Shown here one piece after another: positions 1 through 8,120 of a stretch of DNA of 11,057 nucleotides. The notes below the pieces were generated by a model. It was not told where the DNA came from and made no database searches. It saw only the letters and a program-made list of their open reading frames with translations. Origin of the DNA: a candidate division KSB1 bacterium (GTDB taxonomy: Bacteria > Zhuqueibacterota > JdFR-76 > DREG01); the NCBI GenBank assembly GCA_022566355.1, contig JADFJB010000144.1, positions 1-11,057 of the forward strand, in the 5' to 3' direction. Within the stretch, counting starts at the first letter, position 1. Every line of letters begins with the position of its first letter. The position numbers and the translations under genes are program-made.

Positions 1-1
1 G

Positions 2-226
2 ATAACTTTGACAGGCGGTATATACATCTTAATTCCCCATTTAGTCTATTTTATTGGAAAAAGGACTTTACCGACCCATTCCATTTCCAAGAAAGCGCTC
101 AATTCAAGAAGAGCTATTACTTTTGACAAAGAGAAGGCGGTTGAAATTGGCTCGGAATTCAATAGTCCATATTTCCGGGAACAAGAGGAATTCAGCGCTG
201 TGATGGAGCATTCTGAACAATCCTAA
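2..226 (+). CDS. C-terminal fragment of an unrecognised membrane protein (5' end outside window)
   Basis: The frame is open from the window edge and ends at TAA 224-226, so only about 74 residues are visible. A TTG at position 8 could serve as a start, but there is no room to judge it and a longer gene running in from the left is more likely. The first ~18 residues (GGIYILIPHLVYFIG) are hydrophobic and look like a last transmembrane helix. They are followed by a basic patch (GKRTLP, KKALNSRR) and then a charged tail ending in EHSEQS, so by the positive-inside rule the tail is probably cytoplasmic. I do not recognise the family. The next gene lies 450 bp away, so nothing suggests a shared operon. 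It could also be a chance open frame, but its codon use and the hydrophobic-then-charged layout argue for a real terminus. Confidence 0.5.
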   Translation: MTLTGGIYILIPHLVYFIGKRTLPTHSISKKALNSRRAITFDKEKAVEIGSEFNSPYFREQEEFSAVMEHSEQS

Positions 227-367
227 ACAAAACTTCAGGAACGACAAATTATTTTTTTTTGACTGACTGAATTTGTAGTTAGATTGTTATTATGCATTTT
301 TATTTGAAATTACCCAACTGAAATATTCAAAAGGGGAGTCCTCACATACATCCCTCAAATCACAAAG

Positions 368-483
368 TAAATTAACCTGGATAATTCATGAATTATAGTT
401 TTAAGCTTAAAATTTCCTAATTGTCATCCCGTTGCGACGGGATGACAGTGATAAGGTTTATGAATAGATCAAGTTAAATTAGC
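368..483. repeat. Short form of a palindromic MITE-like repeat
   Basis: Positions 371-435 match the reverse complement of 8511-8575 at 61 of 65 bases. The match resumes after the central hairpin: 437-483 resembles the reverse complement of 8263-8309 with scattered substitutions. The outer ends are inverted repeats of each other (TAAATTAAC at 368-376, GTTAAATTA at 473-481), with looser similarity continuing about 25 bp inwards. The flanking DNA at the two loci is unrelated, so the boundaries behave like those of a mobile element. The element has no coding capacity. A TA dinucleotide at each end could be a target duplication of the IS630/Tc1-mariner type, but that is inference. Confidence 0.7.
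422..447. repeat. Perfect hairpin at the centre of the short repeat
   Basis: Arms TGTCATCCCGT (422-432) and ACGGGATGACA (437-447) are perfectly complementary over 11 bp, with the 4-nt loop TGCG. No T-run follows, so it is not a typical intrinsic terminator for either strand. It is the joined core of the repeat; in the long copy at 8263-8578 about 200 bp separates the two arms. Confidence 0.85.
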
Positions 484-674
484 CTCACTGATTTTTTCCC
501 TCACAAAAATATAATCCTTTCAATTCAACCGCAATATCAGGATAATCCCGATTTACATAAAAATCTTTTTGGTAAGTACATCAGTCCAAAACTGAATTCA
601 AGCATAGTTCCAAATCTGCCGAGAACATAAAAAGGAAAGGTAAAATGTGAATAATTATTAATGACAGGAAAACC

Positions 675-1484
675 ATGAATATTTTTCGTTCGATCATGTC
701 TATTATTATTTCAATTTGTATGGTTTCAAATATCATAGCAGGTACACCCCATGAAAAATATTCTTCTCATTCCATGCTTGGATTACACGGTAAAATCTAT
801 GGACCAGCATTTTTGAAATTAAATGGGACAATCTCGATTTGTCCGGAATCCGATCAAAATCAAATTTCTCAAATTGTCAGGTACAAATCCATTCCCAAAG
901 GTTTATTCTTTTCATTTCTTCTCCCCGGGAGTGGTGAATTCTACTCAGGTTCCAAATTGAAAGGGTTGCTATTTTTTGGCTTTGAAGTTGGCGCATGGGC
1001 GTCTTATAAAACCAGCCTTGATAGAGGTAGAAAATGGGAACAAGAATATATAAACATTGCCAATGAGTATTGGGACGAAGACCGGTGGCAAACATGGTGG
1101 AACTCCCTTGTACCCAATGACCAGGAAAAATTCCTGGGAGTGGAATTGCCCGATGAGAAAAACTCGGAGTATTACGAGGCAATCGGGATTTATGAAAAAT
1201 TTAATGCCGGCTGGAAAGATGTACAGTGGGATGCAGGCTCTACCTATACACAACCCTCAGGAAAAAGTTTGAATTTTAACGAGACGCGGCGAAACAGCAA
1301 CAACAGCCTTAAGTGGGCGACTGCCGCGACATCCTTAATTATAGCGAATCATCTATTAAGCGCAATGGATGCTGCCTGGTCTGTTTTCCGGTATAACAAA
1401 AATGTGAAACCAACTGTGAGAGTGAAGTATGTATATGCGAATCCGGAACCGCAGTTATTGACCGGAATTCAGATAGGATTATAA
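675..1484 (+). CDS. DUF5683-like exported/membrane protein of unknown function
   Basis: A 269-aa protein. Residues 1-22 form a signal peptide or N-terminal helix (basic start, then an I/S-rich hydrophobic core, ending near NIIAG). Residues 75-115 hold the hallmark of DUF5683-like proteins: a hydrophobic segment with PGSGEFYSGSKLKG (84-97) and then LLFFGFEVGAWASY. A second hydrophobic segment lies at about 214-236 (WATAATSLIIANHLLSAMDA). Between them is a soluble, W/Y/E-rich stretch (120-200, with DEDRWQTWWN) likely on one side of the membrane. ATG 675 is preceded by AGGAAA at about 666-671. The gene stands alone on this strand and converges on the cyclase gene. Family assignment rests on the PGSGxFYxGxxxKG pattern; the biochemical role of this family is not known. 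The cellular location, inner membrane facing the periplasm, is inferred. Confidence 0.75.
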   Translation: MNIFRSIMSIIISICMVSNIIAGTPHEKYSSHSMLGLHGKIYGPAFLKLNGTISICPESDQNQISQIVRYKSIPKGLFFSFLLPGSGEFYSGSKLKGLLFFGFEVGAWASYKTSLDRGRKWEQEYINIANEYWDEDRWQTWWNSLVPNDQEKFLGVELPDEKNSEYYEAIGIYEKFNAGWKDVQWDAGSTYTQPSGKSLNFNETRRNSNNSLKWATAATSLIIANHLLSAMDAAWSVFRYNKNVKPTVRVKYVYANPEPQLLTGIQIGL

Positions 1485-1626
1485 GCCTTTTCGCAGATGG
1501 TAATGTGTAAAAAGTCTAACGCCAGTGAACGAAAAGTAAATCCTAAATACTAAGCTCGAATTTCTAAAACAAATCATAAAAACTAAATTACAAATGATCA
1601 AAGCGATAAAGGATTAATATTGTTTT

Positions 1627-1660
1627 CTAATTTCTAATTTCGAAATTGTTTAGAAATTAG
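1627..1660. terminator. AT-rich inverted repeat between convergent genes, possible bidirectional terminator
   Basis: Arms CTAATTTCTAA (1627-1637) and TTAGAAATTAG (1650-1660) are perfectly complementary over 11 bp, with a 12-nt loop. It sits in the 273-bp gap between two convergent genes, where terminators are expected. The stem is almost all A/T, so it would be weak. The surrounding sequence (AAATCCTAAATACTAA, TTCGGATTTCGGATTTT) resembles the low-complexity 'AAATTCTAAATCC' intergenic repeats of some FCB-group and planctomycete genomes, so it may be repeat-derived rather than a dedicated terminator. Confidence 0.35.
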
Positions 1661-1757
1661 TTATTCGGATTTCGGATTTTAGAATCCTTTTCTATCAAAA
1701 ATAAATTATCGATGAGTACACTATTAGCGCCTATTATCCTAAAAAAATATACAAAAT

Positions 1758-2555
1758 TTAATCTTCCACAAAAGCCACAATCCGTAACGGCCCGCCACTG
1801 CCGCCTTTAATTTTCATCGGCAAGGCGATGATAAAAGCGCCAGTCGCCGGTAGTTGATCCAGGTGAGCTACATTCTCGAATCCGGGAATATTTTTTTCGT
1901 ACAGAATTTGATGGGTTTCAAACAACGTCGATTGGCCATAATCGATACTTGGCGTATCCAGTCCAACCGCCTTTATATTTCGATTTTCAACCAGCCATTT
2001 TGCCGCTTCCGGATCGATACCCGGAAAATGTAGCAGGGGAACGGCATCCGGACCAACCTGGTCTGTGCCCATATATTTCTTCCTATCCGGCCAGAATTGG
2101 CCATAACCCGTATAAAATAGTAAAATAGCGCCATCCTGTATCTGACCGTGCCGGGTTTCCCAGTCAGTTAAATCGGCTACACTGATCAAATAATCCGGAT
2201 TTGCCAGGGCAGCACTTGATACATCAATTACTGCTGCAGTTCCGATTAATTGATCAAGTGTCAACTGCTCAACAGACTTTTTTCCTTCAGAAAAATGAAT
2301 TGGAGAATCCAGGTGTGTGCCGCCATGTTCCGCTGCGCTGAAGTTATTGGCGGTATAGTAATAGCCACCCTCCGTCATGCCAGTGGCAACAACCTCCAAT
2401 TTAAATCCTTCGGCAGTTGGCCAATAAATCGTTTCAGATGAAAAATCGTGCGTGAGATCGATCCATTCCCCTTTGGTAAAGGGTTCCTGGTTGCCACATG
2501 CTAGAAGAAATAATAAGAAAATCAAAAGTAAAAACGACCGATGATTGAATTGCAT
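1758..2555 (-). CDS. Cyclase-family (kynurenine formamidase-like) lipoprotein hydrolase
   Basis: A 265-aa protein. Residues 1-20 form a lipoprotein signal peptide with lipobox LLAC and Cys20 as the lipidation site, so the mature enzyme is probably periplasmic and membrane-anchored. The rest is a full-length cyclase fold (PF04199, 'putative cyclase'). The family's metal-site motif is intact as EHGGTHLDSPIHF (residues 76-88), with His77, His81 and Asp83 as expected metal ligands and His87 nearby. The N-terminal WIDLTHDFSSETIYWP (31-46) and the C-terminal GGSGGPLRIVAF (251-262) are also typical. Characterised members hydrolyse amides or esters such as N-formylkynurenine, or act on cyclic compounds; this one's substrate cannot be read. 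The start is well supported: AAGGAGGT on the minus strand (2560-2567) lies 4 nt before the ATG. It is monocistronic. A lipoprotein version is less common than the cytosolic enzyme and argues against a role in tryptophan breakdown. Confidence 0.9.
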   Translation of the reverse strand: MQFNHRSFLLLIFLLFLLACGNQEPFTKGEWIDLTHDFSSETIYWPTAEGFKLEVVATGMTEGGYYYTANNFSAAEHGGTHLDSPIHFSEGKKSVEQLTLDQLIGTAAVIDVSSAALANPDYLISVADLTDWETRHGQIQDGAILLFYTGYGQFWPDRKKYMGTDQVGPDAVPLLHFPGIDPEAAKWLVENRNIKAVGLDTPSIDYGQSTLFETHQILYEKNIPGFENVAHLDQLPATGAFIIALPMKIKGGSGGPLRIVAFVED

Positions 2556-2830
2556 ATTTACCTCCTTACTCTATGAAATTGAAATATGTGAAATATGAAA
2601 TAGAATGTTTGTTTTTGATTAATGTACCATTGAATTTATTGGAAAAAAAGCAAAAAGTATAAATTAAATTGTTTCGAAAAGTTATTTTAAACCAAGCATT
2701 CAAAGTATTCTGGCTTTAAATTTCACCGGTTGTTTGTCCTCATTTGTTCATGCAGGAGTATTCATTTTTTACGTTCTGCTTTGAATAAGGAGATTGTGTG
2801 AAAACTAATTGAGCTATTGAGTTTCACGGA

Positions 2831-2845
2831 GCGGCCTTTGGCCGC
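2831..2845. repeat. Small GC-rich hairpin
   Basis: GCGGCC and GGCCGC pair perfectly around a TTT loop. No T-run follows on either strand, so it does not look like an intrinsic terminator. It lies 14 bp upstream of the palindromic repeat at 2859-3106 and may belong to the same repeat family. Confidence 0.6.
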
Positions 2846-2858
2846 AACCAAATAATTA

Positions 2859-3106
2859 AGCCACGGATTTTCAACTGATTGACACTGATAAAATCCGTTT
2901 AGAAAAAAAATTAAAAATCATACCATTCAATTTGAAATTTGTAGAATTGTTTTATGTTGGGAAAGTGAAATTTAGAGCTCCATTTATTAAAACTTGTGCG
3001 CCTACTGGCGTATTCGTGTATTATCTGTGTTCACCCTGTTAGATACAATTCTTTAGTATTTTCTGGTAAACTTGATGCTTTTATCTAACGGGGTGAATCC
3101 GTGGCT
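2859..3106. repeat. Imperfect palindromic intergenic repeat ('CCACGGATT' type)
   Basis: The outer ends are AGCCACGGATT (2859-2869) and AATCCGTGGCT (3096-3106), a perfect 11-bp inverted repeat. Inside the right half, CACCCTGTTAGAT (3032-3044) pairs with ATCTAACGGGGTG (3083-3095) at 12 of 13 positions. The left half continues with CAACTGATTGACACTGATA, and the right half holds CGTGTATTATCTGTGTTCA. Text of this kind (CCACGGATT...CACTGATA...AATCCG) is a familiar dispersed intergenic repeat in several phyla. It has no coding capacity. Family assignment is from memory and should be checked by searching the rest of the genome. Confidence 0.6.
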
Positions 3107-3605
3107 ATATTATTGTTTTTATGTTTTTATTTAAAACCCATGTTGTTTGTTGATCTGTGTGATTATCTTGGCCAACCAAAACTTTGCAAAAAAAATAACA
3201 TGATATTGCCGGCTTGTAGTACGAAATTACCACAGAATTAAAAACCTTCAAAGAATGACATTCAAGTCGCAGCCCCTTAATGACACTAAGCACATATTTG
3301 GTCTTATTGAGATTGGGACTCCTGGGGCTATGAATTCAGATTGACAAAAATAAAAAACAAAGTGCTTGCGTTTTGAAATTAATTTAGGTAATCTTATATT
3401 AAAATTCGGGAAAATATAATTTCTTCTTGTTATGACAATTCAAGAAAACAAAGAAGCAGTTTTACCCACGTTATTCGTTTTCTATTCCAACATTTCACCT
3501 GTTAAGACTTACATTTATTCAGTTTGAAAATTCTGTATTGAAGCTCATTTTTTTAATGGTAGTACCGTATAAATTAAACCTAATCACTAAATAAAGGAGA
3601 GGATT

Positions 3606-6600
3606 ATGAGTCATAATTCGACCAGACAAATTGGTATGAACATCCTTGCGATTTTCATGCTTCTTGTCTTTCTTGTGCCTGATGGATGGTCTCAAACAGA
3701 GACTGGGCCTGTCAAGGGCATTCGGGAGAATACGCCCACTGTGCATGCATTGGTGAATGCCCGAATTGTCCAAAAGCCGGGGGCTGTGATAGAAAAGGGG
3801 ACTATTGTGGTTCGCGATGGTGTAATTGAAGCGGTTGGCGCCGACATAAATATCCCTTCTGATGCAAGAATTTGGGATTATACAGGACTAACCGTATATG
3901 CCGGCTTTATCGAAATGAATTCCCAGGCTGGCTTGCCAAAACCAAAAACACAAAGGACTACCGGCTTTAATCCAGCGACGCCACAACAACCTCAACCGGA
4001 TACTCGAAGAGGTCCACAAAGCTGGAACCCCAATGTGAAGTCGCATCTGAAGGCAATAGATTTGTATAAGCCGGATAGCAAGGAAAACGAAAAGCTGCGC
4101 AAACTTGGATTTACCACTGCATTAATTACCCCCAACCAGGGAGTTTTCCGCGGAAGTAGTGCACTTGTGACTTTAGGAGAAGGGCCTGTTCATGATCATA
4201 TTCTCAAGAAAGAAGTATATCAACATGTAGCCTTAGACAGGGTTCGTGGCAGAAATTATCCTGGATCTTTGATGGGAGCCATTGCCCTTATCCGCCAAAC
4301 TCTGCTTGATACAAAATGGTATCGTGCGGCGCATGAGGTTTTTAATGCTAATCCAATTGGAAAAACCCGGCCAGAAGAAAACTTAACCCTGGCATCGTTG
4401 ATAAATGTAACTCAGGGCCAACAGCCGGTGATGATAGAAGTAACCGATGAATTGAATTTCCTGCGGGCGAATAAGATCATTAAGGAGTTCAGTTTAAAAG
4501 CCGCAATATTAGGAAGTGGTTTCGAATATCGTCAATTGAATGATATTAAGGCAACCGGTATTTCGGTGGTTTTACCCCTCAATTTTCCAAAAGTACCGGA
4601 AGTTGCTAGTGTGGAAGCAGCTCTGTCAGTAAGCCTGGATGCATTAAGCCATTGGGAATTAGCTCCCGAAAATCCAAAACGCCTGAATGAGGCTGGAATA
4701 TCCTTTGCATTTACAAGTGCAAAATTAGGTAAAGGAGATAAATTCCATGACAAAGTTCGAGAAACGGTTGAGAGAGGACTTGCTAAGAGTGCCGCTCTAG
4801 CTGCGCTCACCACGATTCCTGCTCAGATGCTTGGTATGGAAAATCAATTAGGAAGTATCGAAGCAGGTAAACTGGCCAATTTAGTTGCAATGGATGGCGA
4901 TTTGTTCAAAAGTAAAAGCAAGGTCATGGATACCTGGGTAAGAGGTGCGCGCTACGAGATCGAGAAGAAAGCGGCTGTGGATCCTCGTGGAAAATGGAAA
5001 ACAACATTCACTCTCGCCGATGCAGGTTCTATGGATGCGACACTAGAATTATCCGGTGAATTGAAAAAATTAAAAGGAAAGTTATCGTCGGCTCATGGTA
5101 AGGTTGATCTGAAAAGTGCTACGTTAGATCATCATCGGATGACTATTGTGATGCCCGGTGATAGTATGGGTTTTAAGGGCATGATCCGCATGAGTGCGAA
5201 AGTCGACAAGGATCGATTAAGAGGTCAGGGTGAATTACCGGACGGTACGACTTTCAAATGGATGGCGAGTCGCATAGATGAAATGGATGAAGAAAAATCC
5301 GATCAGAAAAAGGAAAAGGCATCAGACAAGAAACCAAAGGATAAACCTTCAACCATGGCAGCTCTTGGTTATCCGGCTGGAGCTTATGGCAGAACGAGCC
5401 CACTGGAACAGAAAAAAAATATCTTAATCAAGAATGCGACTATCTGGACAAGCGGCCCGGATGGTATTCTTAACAACAGTGATATGCTGATCACAAATGG
5501 CAAGATTGCTAAAATTGGCACCGGATTGAAAGCGCCGTCAGATGCTCATGTGATTGATGGCAATGGCAAACATATCACGGCTGGATTGATCGATGCTCAC
5601 TCACATACTGCAATCAATGGTATAAATGAAGGTTCCCAGGCAGTAACTGCAGAAGTTAGTATAGAGGATGTGATCAATAGCAAGGATATCAATATATATC
5701 GTCAATTAGCAGGCGGTCTTACAATAGCGAATCAATTGCATGGATCGGCAAACCCCATCGGTGGTAAGAGTTCAGTCATTAAACTTCGTTGGGGATCATC
5801 CCCCGAAGGGTTAAAATTTAAGGAAGCTCTACCGGGAATTAAATTTGCATTGGGAGAGAATGTAAAGAGAAGTAACTGGAATGATCCAACCCGGAGATAT
5901 CCGCAGACTCGAATGGGTGTGGAACAAATTATCCGCGATCGTTTTAGGGCAGCGGTAGAATATGAAAATGCCTGGAAAGAGTATGAAAGCAACAAAAAGA
6001 AAGGAGTCATTCCTCCGCGCAGAGACTTGGAGCTTGAAACTTTAGTCGAAATTCTAAATAGCAAAAGATTCGTCCATAGCCATTCTTATCGCCAGGATGA
6101 AATTTTAATGCTGATGCGTGTTGCCGAAGACTTCGGATTTCGCATTCGTGTTTTTCAACACGTCCTGGAAGGCTACAAAATCGCCGAGGTAATGAAAGAA
6201 CACGGCGCAATGGCATCGACGTTCAGCGATTGGTGGGCTTATAAGTTCGAGGTTGTCGATGCAATTCCTTATAATGGCGCGTTGATGCATGAAGTCGGCG
6301 TCGTCGTTTCATTTAACTCGGATAACGGTGAGTTAGCCAGAAGGTTAAATTTGGAAGCAGCCAAGGCGGTTAAATATGGCGGTGTCGATCCTTCTGAAGC
6401 GTTGAAATTTGTTACGCTAAATCCGGCAAAGCAACTCGGGGTTGAGCAATATGTCGGCTCATTGGAAGAAGGAAAGCACGGCGACTTCGTGATCTGGAGC
6501 GGCAGTCCGCTTTCAACCTATAGCAAATGTGAACAAACCTGGATAGAAGGACGGAAATATTTTGATATTGAAGAAGATATGGAAATGCGAGGTCAGGTAT

Positions 6601-6725
6601 TAGCAGAACGGGCAAGAATCATTCAAAAGGTAATGGCTGCAAGCGCAAAAGAAAAATCCAAGGGAAAGCAGGGTAAGCCAAAGGACAAACCCACGGAGAT
6701 AAACGGACAGGAGGTGCAACGATGA
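3606..6725 (+). CDS. Exported double-domain amidohydrolase (active C-terminal half, degenerate N-terminal half)
   Basis: A 1039-aa protein. Residues 1-29 are a signal peptide (LAIFMLLVFLVPDGWS). Residues ~45-450 form a first amidohydrolase-like module with the outer beta-sandwich (LVNARIVQKPGAVIEKGTI) and the terminal NQLGSIEAGKLANLVAMDGD signature (413-432). Where the metal-binding HxH belongs it reads YAGFIEMNSQAG (98-109), with no His. Residues ~460-556 are a beta-rich insert, followed by a Lys/Glu/Asp-rich linker (557-581). Residues ~605-990 form a complete second amidohydrolase domain: GLIDAHSH (660-667, His665 and His667), His824/His826 (VHSHS), His852 (FQHVL) and Asp906 (SFNSD) are the expected metal and catalytic residues, with KFALGENVK (746-754) nearby. 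The superfamily includes imidazolonepropionase- and prolidase-like enzymes cleaving C-N bonds; the substrate is unknown. AAGGAGAGG directly before ATG 3606 supports the start. The stop overlaps the next ATG (ATGA), so the two are translationally coupled. Confidence 0.88.
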   Translation: MSHNSTRQIGMNILAIFMLLVFLVPDGWSQTETGPVKGIRENTPTVHALVNARIVQKPGAVIEKGTIVVRDGVIEAVGADINIPSDARIWDYTGLTVYAGFIEMNSQAGLPKPKTQRTTGFNPATPQQPQPDTRRGPQSWNPNVKSHLKAIDLYKPDSKENEKLRKLGFTTALITPNQGVFRGSSALVTLGEGPVHDHILKKEVYQHVALDRVRGRNYPGSLMGAIALIRQTLLDTKWYRAAHEVFNANPIGKTRPEENLTLASLINVTQGQQPVMIEVTDELNFLRANKIIKEFSLKAAILGSGFEYRQLNDIKATGISVVLPLNFPKVPEVASVEAALSVSLDALSHWELAPENPKRLNEAGISFAFTSAKLGKGDKFHDKVRETVERGLAKSAALAALTTIPAQMLGMENQLGSIEAGKLANLVAMDGDLFKSKSKVMDTWVRGARYEIEKKAAVDPRGKWKTTFTLADAGSMDATLELSGELKKLKGKLSSAHGKVDLKSATLDHHRMTIVMPGDSMGFKGMIRMSAKVDKDRLRGQGELPDGTTFKWMASRIDEMDEEKSDQKKEKASDKKPKDKPSTMAALGYPAGAYGRTSPLEQKKNILIKNATIWTSGPDGILNNSDMLITNGKIAKIGTGLKAPSDAHVIDGNGKHITAGLIDAHSHTAINGINEGSQAVTAEVSIEDVINSKDINIYRQLAGGLTIANQLHGSANPIGGKSSVIKLRWGSSPEGLKFKEALPGIKFALGENVKRSNWNDPTRRYPQTRMGVEQIIRDRFRAAVEYENAWKEYESNKKKGVIPPRRDLELETLVEILNSKRFVHSHSYRQDEILMLMRVAEDFGFRIRVFQHVLEGYKIAEVMKEHGAMASTFSDWWAYKFEVVDAIPYNGALMHEVGVVVSFNSDNGELARRLNLEAAKAVKYGGVDPSEALKFVTLNPAKQLGVEQYVGSLEEGKHGDFVIWSGSPLSTYSKCEQTWIEGRKYFDIEEDMEMRGQVLAERARIIQKVMAASAKEKSKGKQGKPKDKPTEINGQEVQR

Positions 6726-8092
6726 AAAAATCAATCCATAAGAAGGCTTACTCGATTGCTTTAATTACTGCAGTAATCCTAGCGATAAATCTAAGCTTTG
6801 CATCGGATCAAATCCCAGCGCCGCCACAGGATCATCCTATTGCATTAATCGGCGGCACAATCCACACCATCAGTAATGGCATACTTTATGGTGGTACGAT
6901 CTTGTTTGAAGATGGCAAAATTACAAAAATCGGTACGAATATCGACTTGCCATCCGGAACCGAACGCATTGACATAACCGGGATGCATGTATATCCATCA
7001 TTGATTTCAACCAATTCAAATATAGGTTTAGTCGAAATTAATGCAGTTCAAGCCACGAGAGATTACGCCGAAAGAGGTGATATCAATCCCAACGTGCGGG
7101 CAGAAGCTGCAATTAACCCGGATTCGGAAATGATGCCTGTGGCCAGGGCAAACGGCGTTGCATTGGCGCTGAGTATTCCAAGCGGAGGAATTATATCCGG
7201 ACGATCTGCATTGGTAATGATGGATGGCTGGACCTGGGAAAGTATGACTCTCAAATCATCGGTTGGGTTGCATGTCAGCTGGCCTTCAATGGGTACACAA
7301 CGCGGCCGCTTCTTTCGGCGGGCGCAATCCTCCCCGGAGGAGCAGAAAAAACGCAGAGAAGAGCAATTAAACAAAATCAAAAATGCCTTTGCCGAAGCCA
7401 GAGCTTACATGGTCGCTAAAGAAGCGGAAGGTAAAAAAGGAATTCCGCATCATGATTCTGACTTGCGATGGGAAGCCATGATCCCATTTTTGAAAGGTGA
7501 AGCATCTGTATTCATTCGTGCAAATGAAATCCGGCAGATCCAATCCGCTGTGGACTGGGCAACAAGTGAAAACTTGAAGATGGTTCTTTTTGGCGGCCGG
7601 GATGCCTGGCGTGTTACAGATTTGCTGGTTGAAAATAATATCCCCGTTATTCTTGATGCTATCCAGGTTTCACCCATGCGCCGTTGGGAAGCTTATGATG
7701 CGCCATTGACGAATGCCAAAAAGCTGTTGGATGCGGGAGTTCAATTCTGTATCGCCGGCGGAGGCAGCGCTGCTAATCAAAGAAATCTGCCTTATCATGC
7801 GGCAATGGCTGCGGCATTTGGGCTGCCCAAGGAAGAGGCGCTGAAGGCAATCACATTAAGCCCGGCGCAAATCCTTGGTGTGGCTGACCAAGTTGGTTCA
7901 CTGGATGAAGGCAAAGATGCGACTTTGTTCGTCGCCAATGGCGATCCCCTGGAAATCATGACTAACGTGACTATGGAATTCATCCAGGGCCGAAGGATCG
8001 ATTTGTCTAGTAAGCATACCCAGCTGTATGAAAAATACAGGACCAAGTACAAACAAATGAACTTAATTCAGGAAAAGATAGCTGCGAAATAG
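6722..8092 (+). CDS. Exported amidohydrolase-like protein lacking the HxH metal motif
   Basis: A 456-aa protein with a signal peptide (1-28, basic MKKSIHKK then a hydrophobic core to LSFAS). It is one amidohydrolase-like module. The outer beta-sandwich reads ALIGGTIHTISNGILYGGTI (41-60), the middle has SGGIISGRSALVMMDG (154-169), and the C-terminus has LSPAQILGVADQVGSLDEGKDATLFVANGDPL (split as 379-393 and 394-410), the normal ending of the superfamily. At the position of GLIDxHxH it reads YPSLISTNSNIGLVEI (91-106), so the first two metal-ligand His are missing. The layout and the SALV motif resemble the N-terminal half of the upstream protein (RGSSALV, 182-188), suggesting shared ancestry. 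A charged coil-like insert lies at about 204-240. ATG 6722 overlaps the upstream stop, and AGGAGGT (6709-6715) sits 6 nt before it. The likely role is a partner or regulatory subunit of the upstream enzyme, or an enzyme using a different metal site; both are inferences. Confidence 0.85.
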   Translation: MKKSIHKKAYSIALITAVILAINLSFASDQIPAPPQDHPIALIGGTIHTISNGILYGGTILFEDGKITKIGTNIDLPSGTERIDITGMHVYPSLISTNSNIGLVEINAVQATRDYAERGDINPNVRAEAAINPDSEMMPVARANGVALALSIPSGGIISGRSALVMMDGWTWESMTLKSSVGLHVSWPSMGTQRGRFFRRAQSSPEEQKKRREEQLNKIKNAFAEARAYMVAKEAEGKKGIPHHDSDLRWEAMIPFLKGEASVFIRANEIRQIQSAVDWATSENLKMVLFGGRDAWRVTDLLVENNIPVILDAIQVSPMRRWEAYDAPLTNAKKLLDAGVQFCIAGGGSAANQRNLPYHAAMAAAFGLPKEEALKAITLSPAQILGVADQVGSLDEGKDATLFVANGDPLEIMTNVTMEFIQGRRIDLSSKHTQLYEKYRTKYKQMNLIQEKIAAK

Positions 8093-8120
8093 CGGTTAAA
8101 TAGAAAGGATTGAAAATTAG

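Larger units (their letters stand above)
227..674. other. Intergenic stretch, no gene seen
   Basis: This is AT-rich DNA between the partial membrane-protein gene and the DUF5683-like gene. It contains a run of nine or so T residues near 250-260 without a GC-rich stem before it, and the short MITE-like palindromic repeat at 368-483. No convincing ORF, tRNA or riboswitch was seen. A promoter for the gene at 675 must lie in the right part (about 490-660), but I found no hexamer pair good enough to call. Confidence 0.6.
2556..3605. other. About 1 kb gene-free region with repeats
   Basis: This region separates the divergent cyclase gene (-) and the amidohydrolase operon (+), so it must carry promoters for both. 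Frames here are short and lack credible protein features. It includes a small GC-rich hairpin at 2831-2845 and an imperfect palindromic repeat at 2859-3106, with low-complexity AT-rich DNA elsewhere. TTGACA at 3341-3346 has no matching -10 element at 16-18 bp, so I do not call a promoter. Confidence 0.6.

Noticed and set aside
249-260. T-run as an intrinsic terminator for the partial gene at 2-226
   Set aside because: No GC-rich stem precedes the T-run, so termination there cannot be supported.
368-483. CRISPR-like interpretation of the repeats in the window
   Set aside because: Copies are two, far apart, inverted and palindromic; there is no regular repeat-spacer periodicity and no cas gene.
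877-1272. Overlapping frames on both strands within the DUF5683-like gene
   Set aside because: They lie entirely inside a well-supported gene with a signal peptide, family motif and ribosome site, so they are shadow frames.
3105-3293. 62-aa minus-strand frame in the 1-kb gap
   Set aside because: Begins within low-complexity intergenic DNA and overlaps the end of a palindromic repeat; no ribosome site, domain or composition supports it.
3341-3346. TTGACA as a -35 element for the amidohydrolase operon
   Set aside because: No acceptable -10 hexamer lies 16-18 bp downstream, and the site is about 260 bp before the gene in AT-rich DNA where such hexamers occur by chance.
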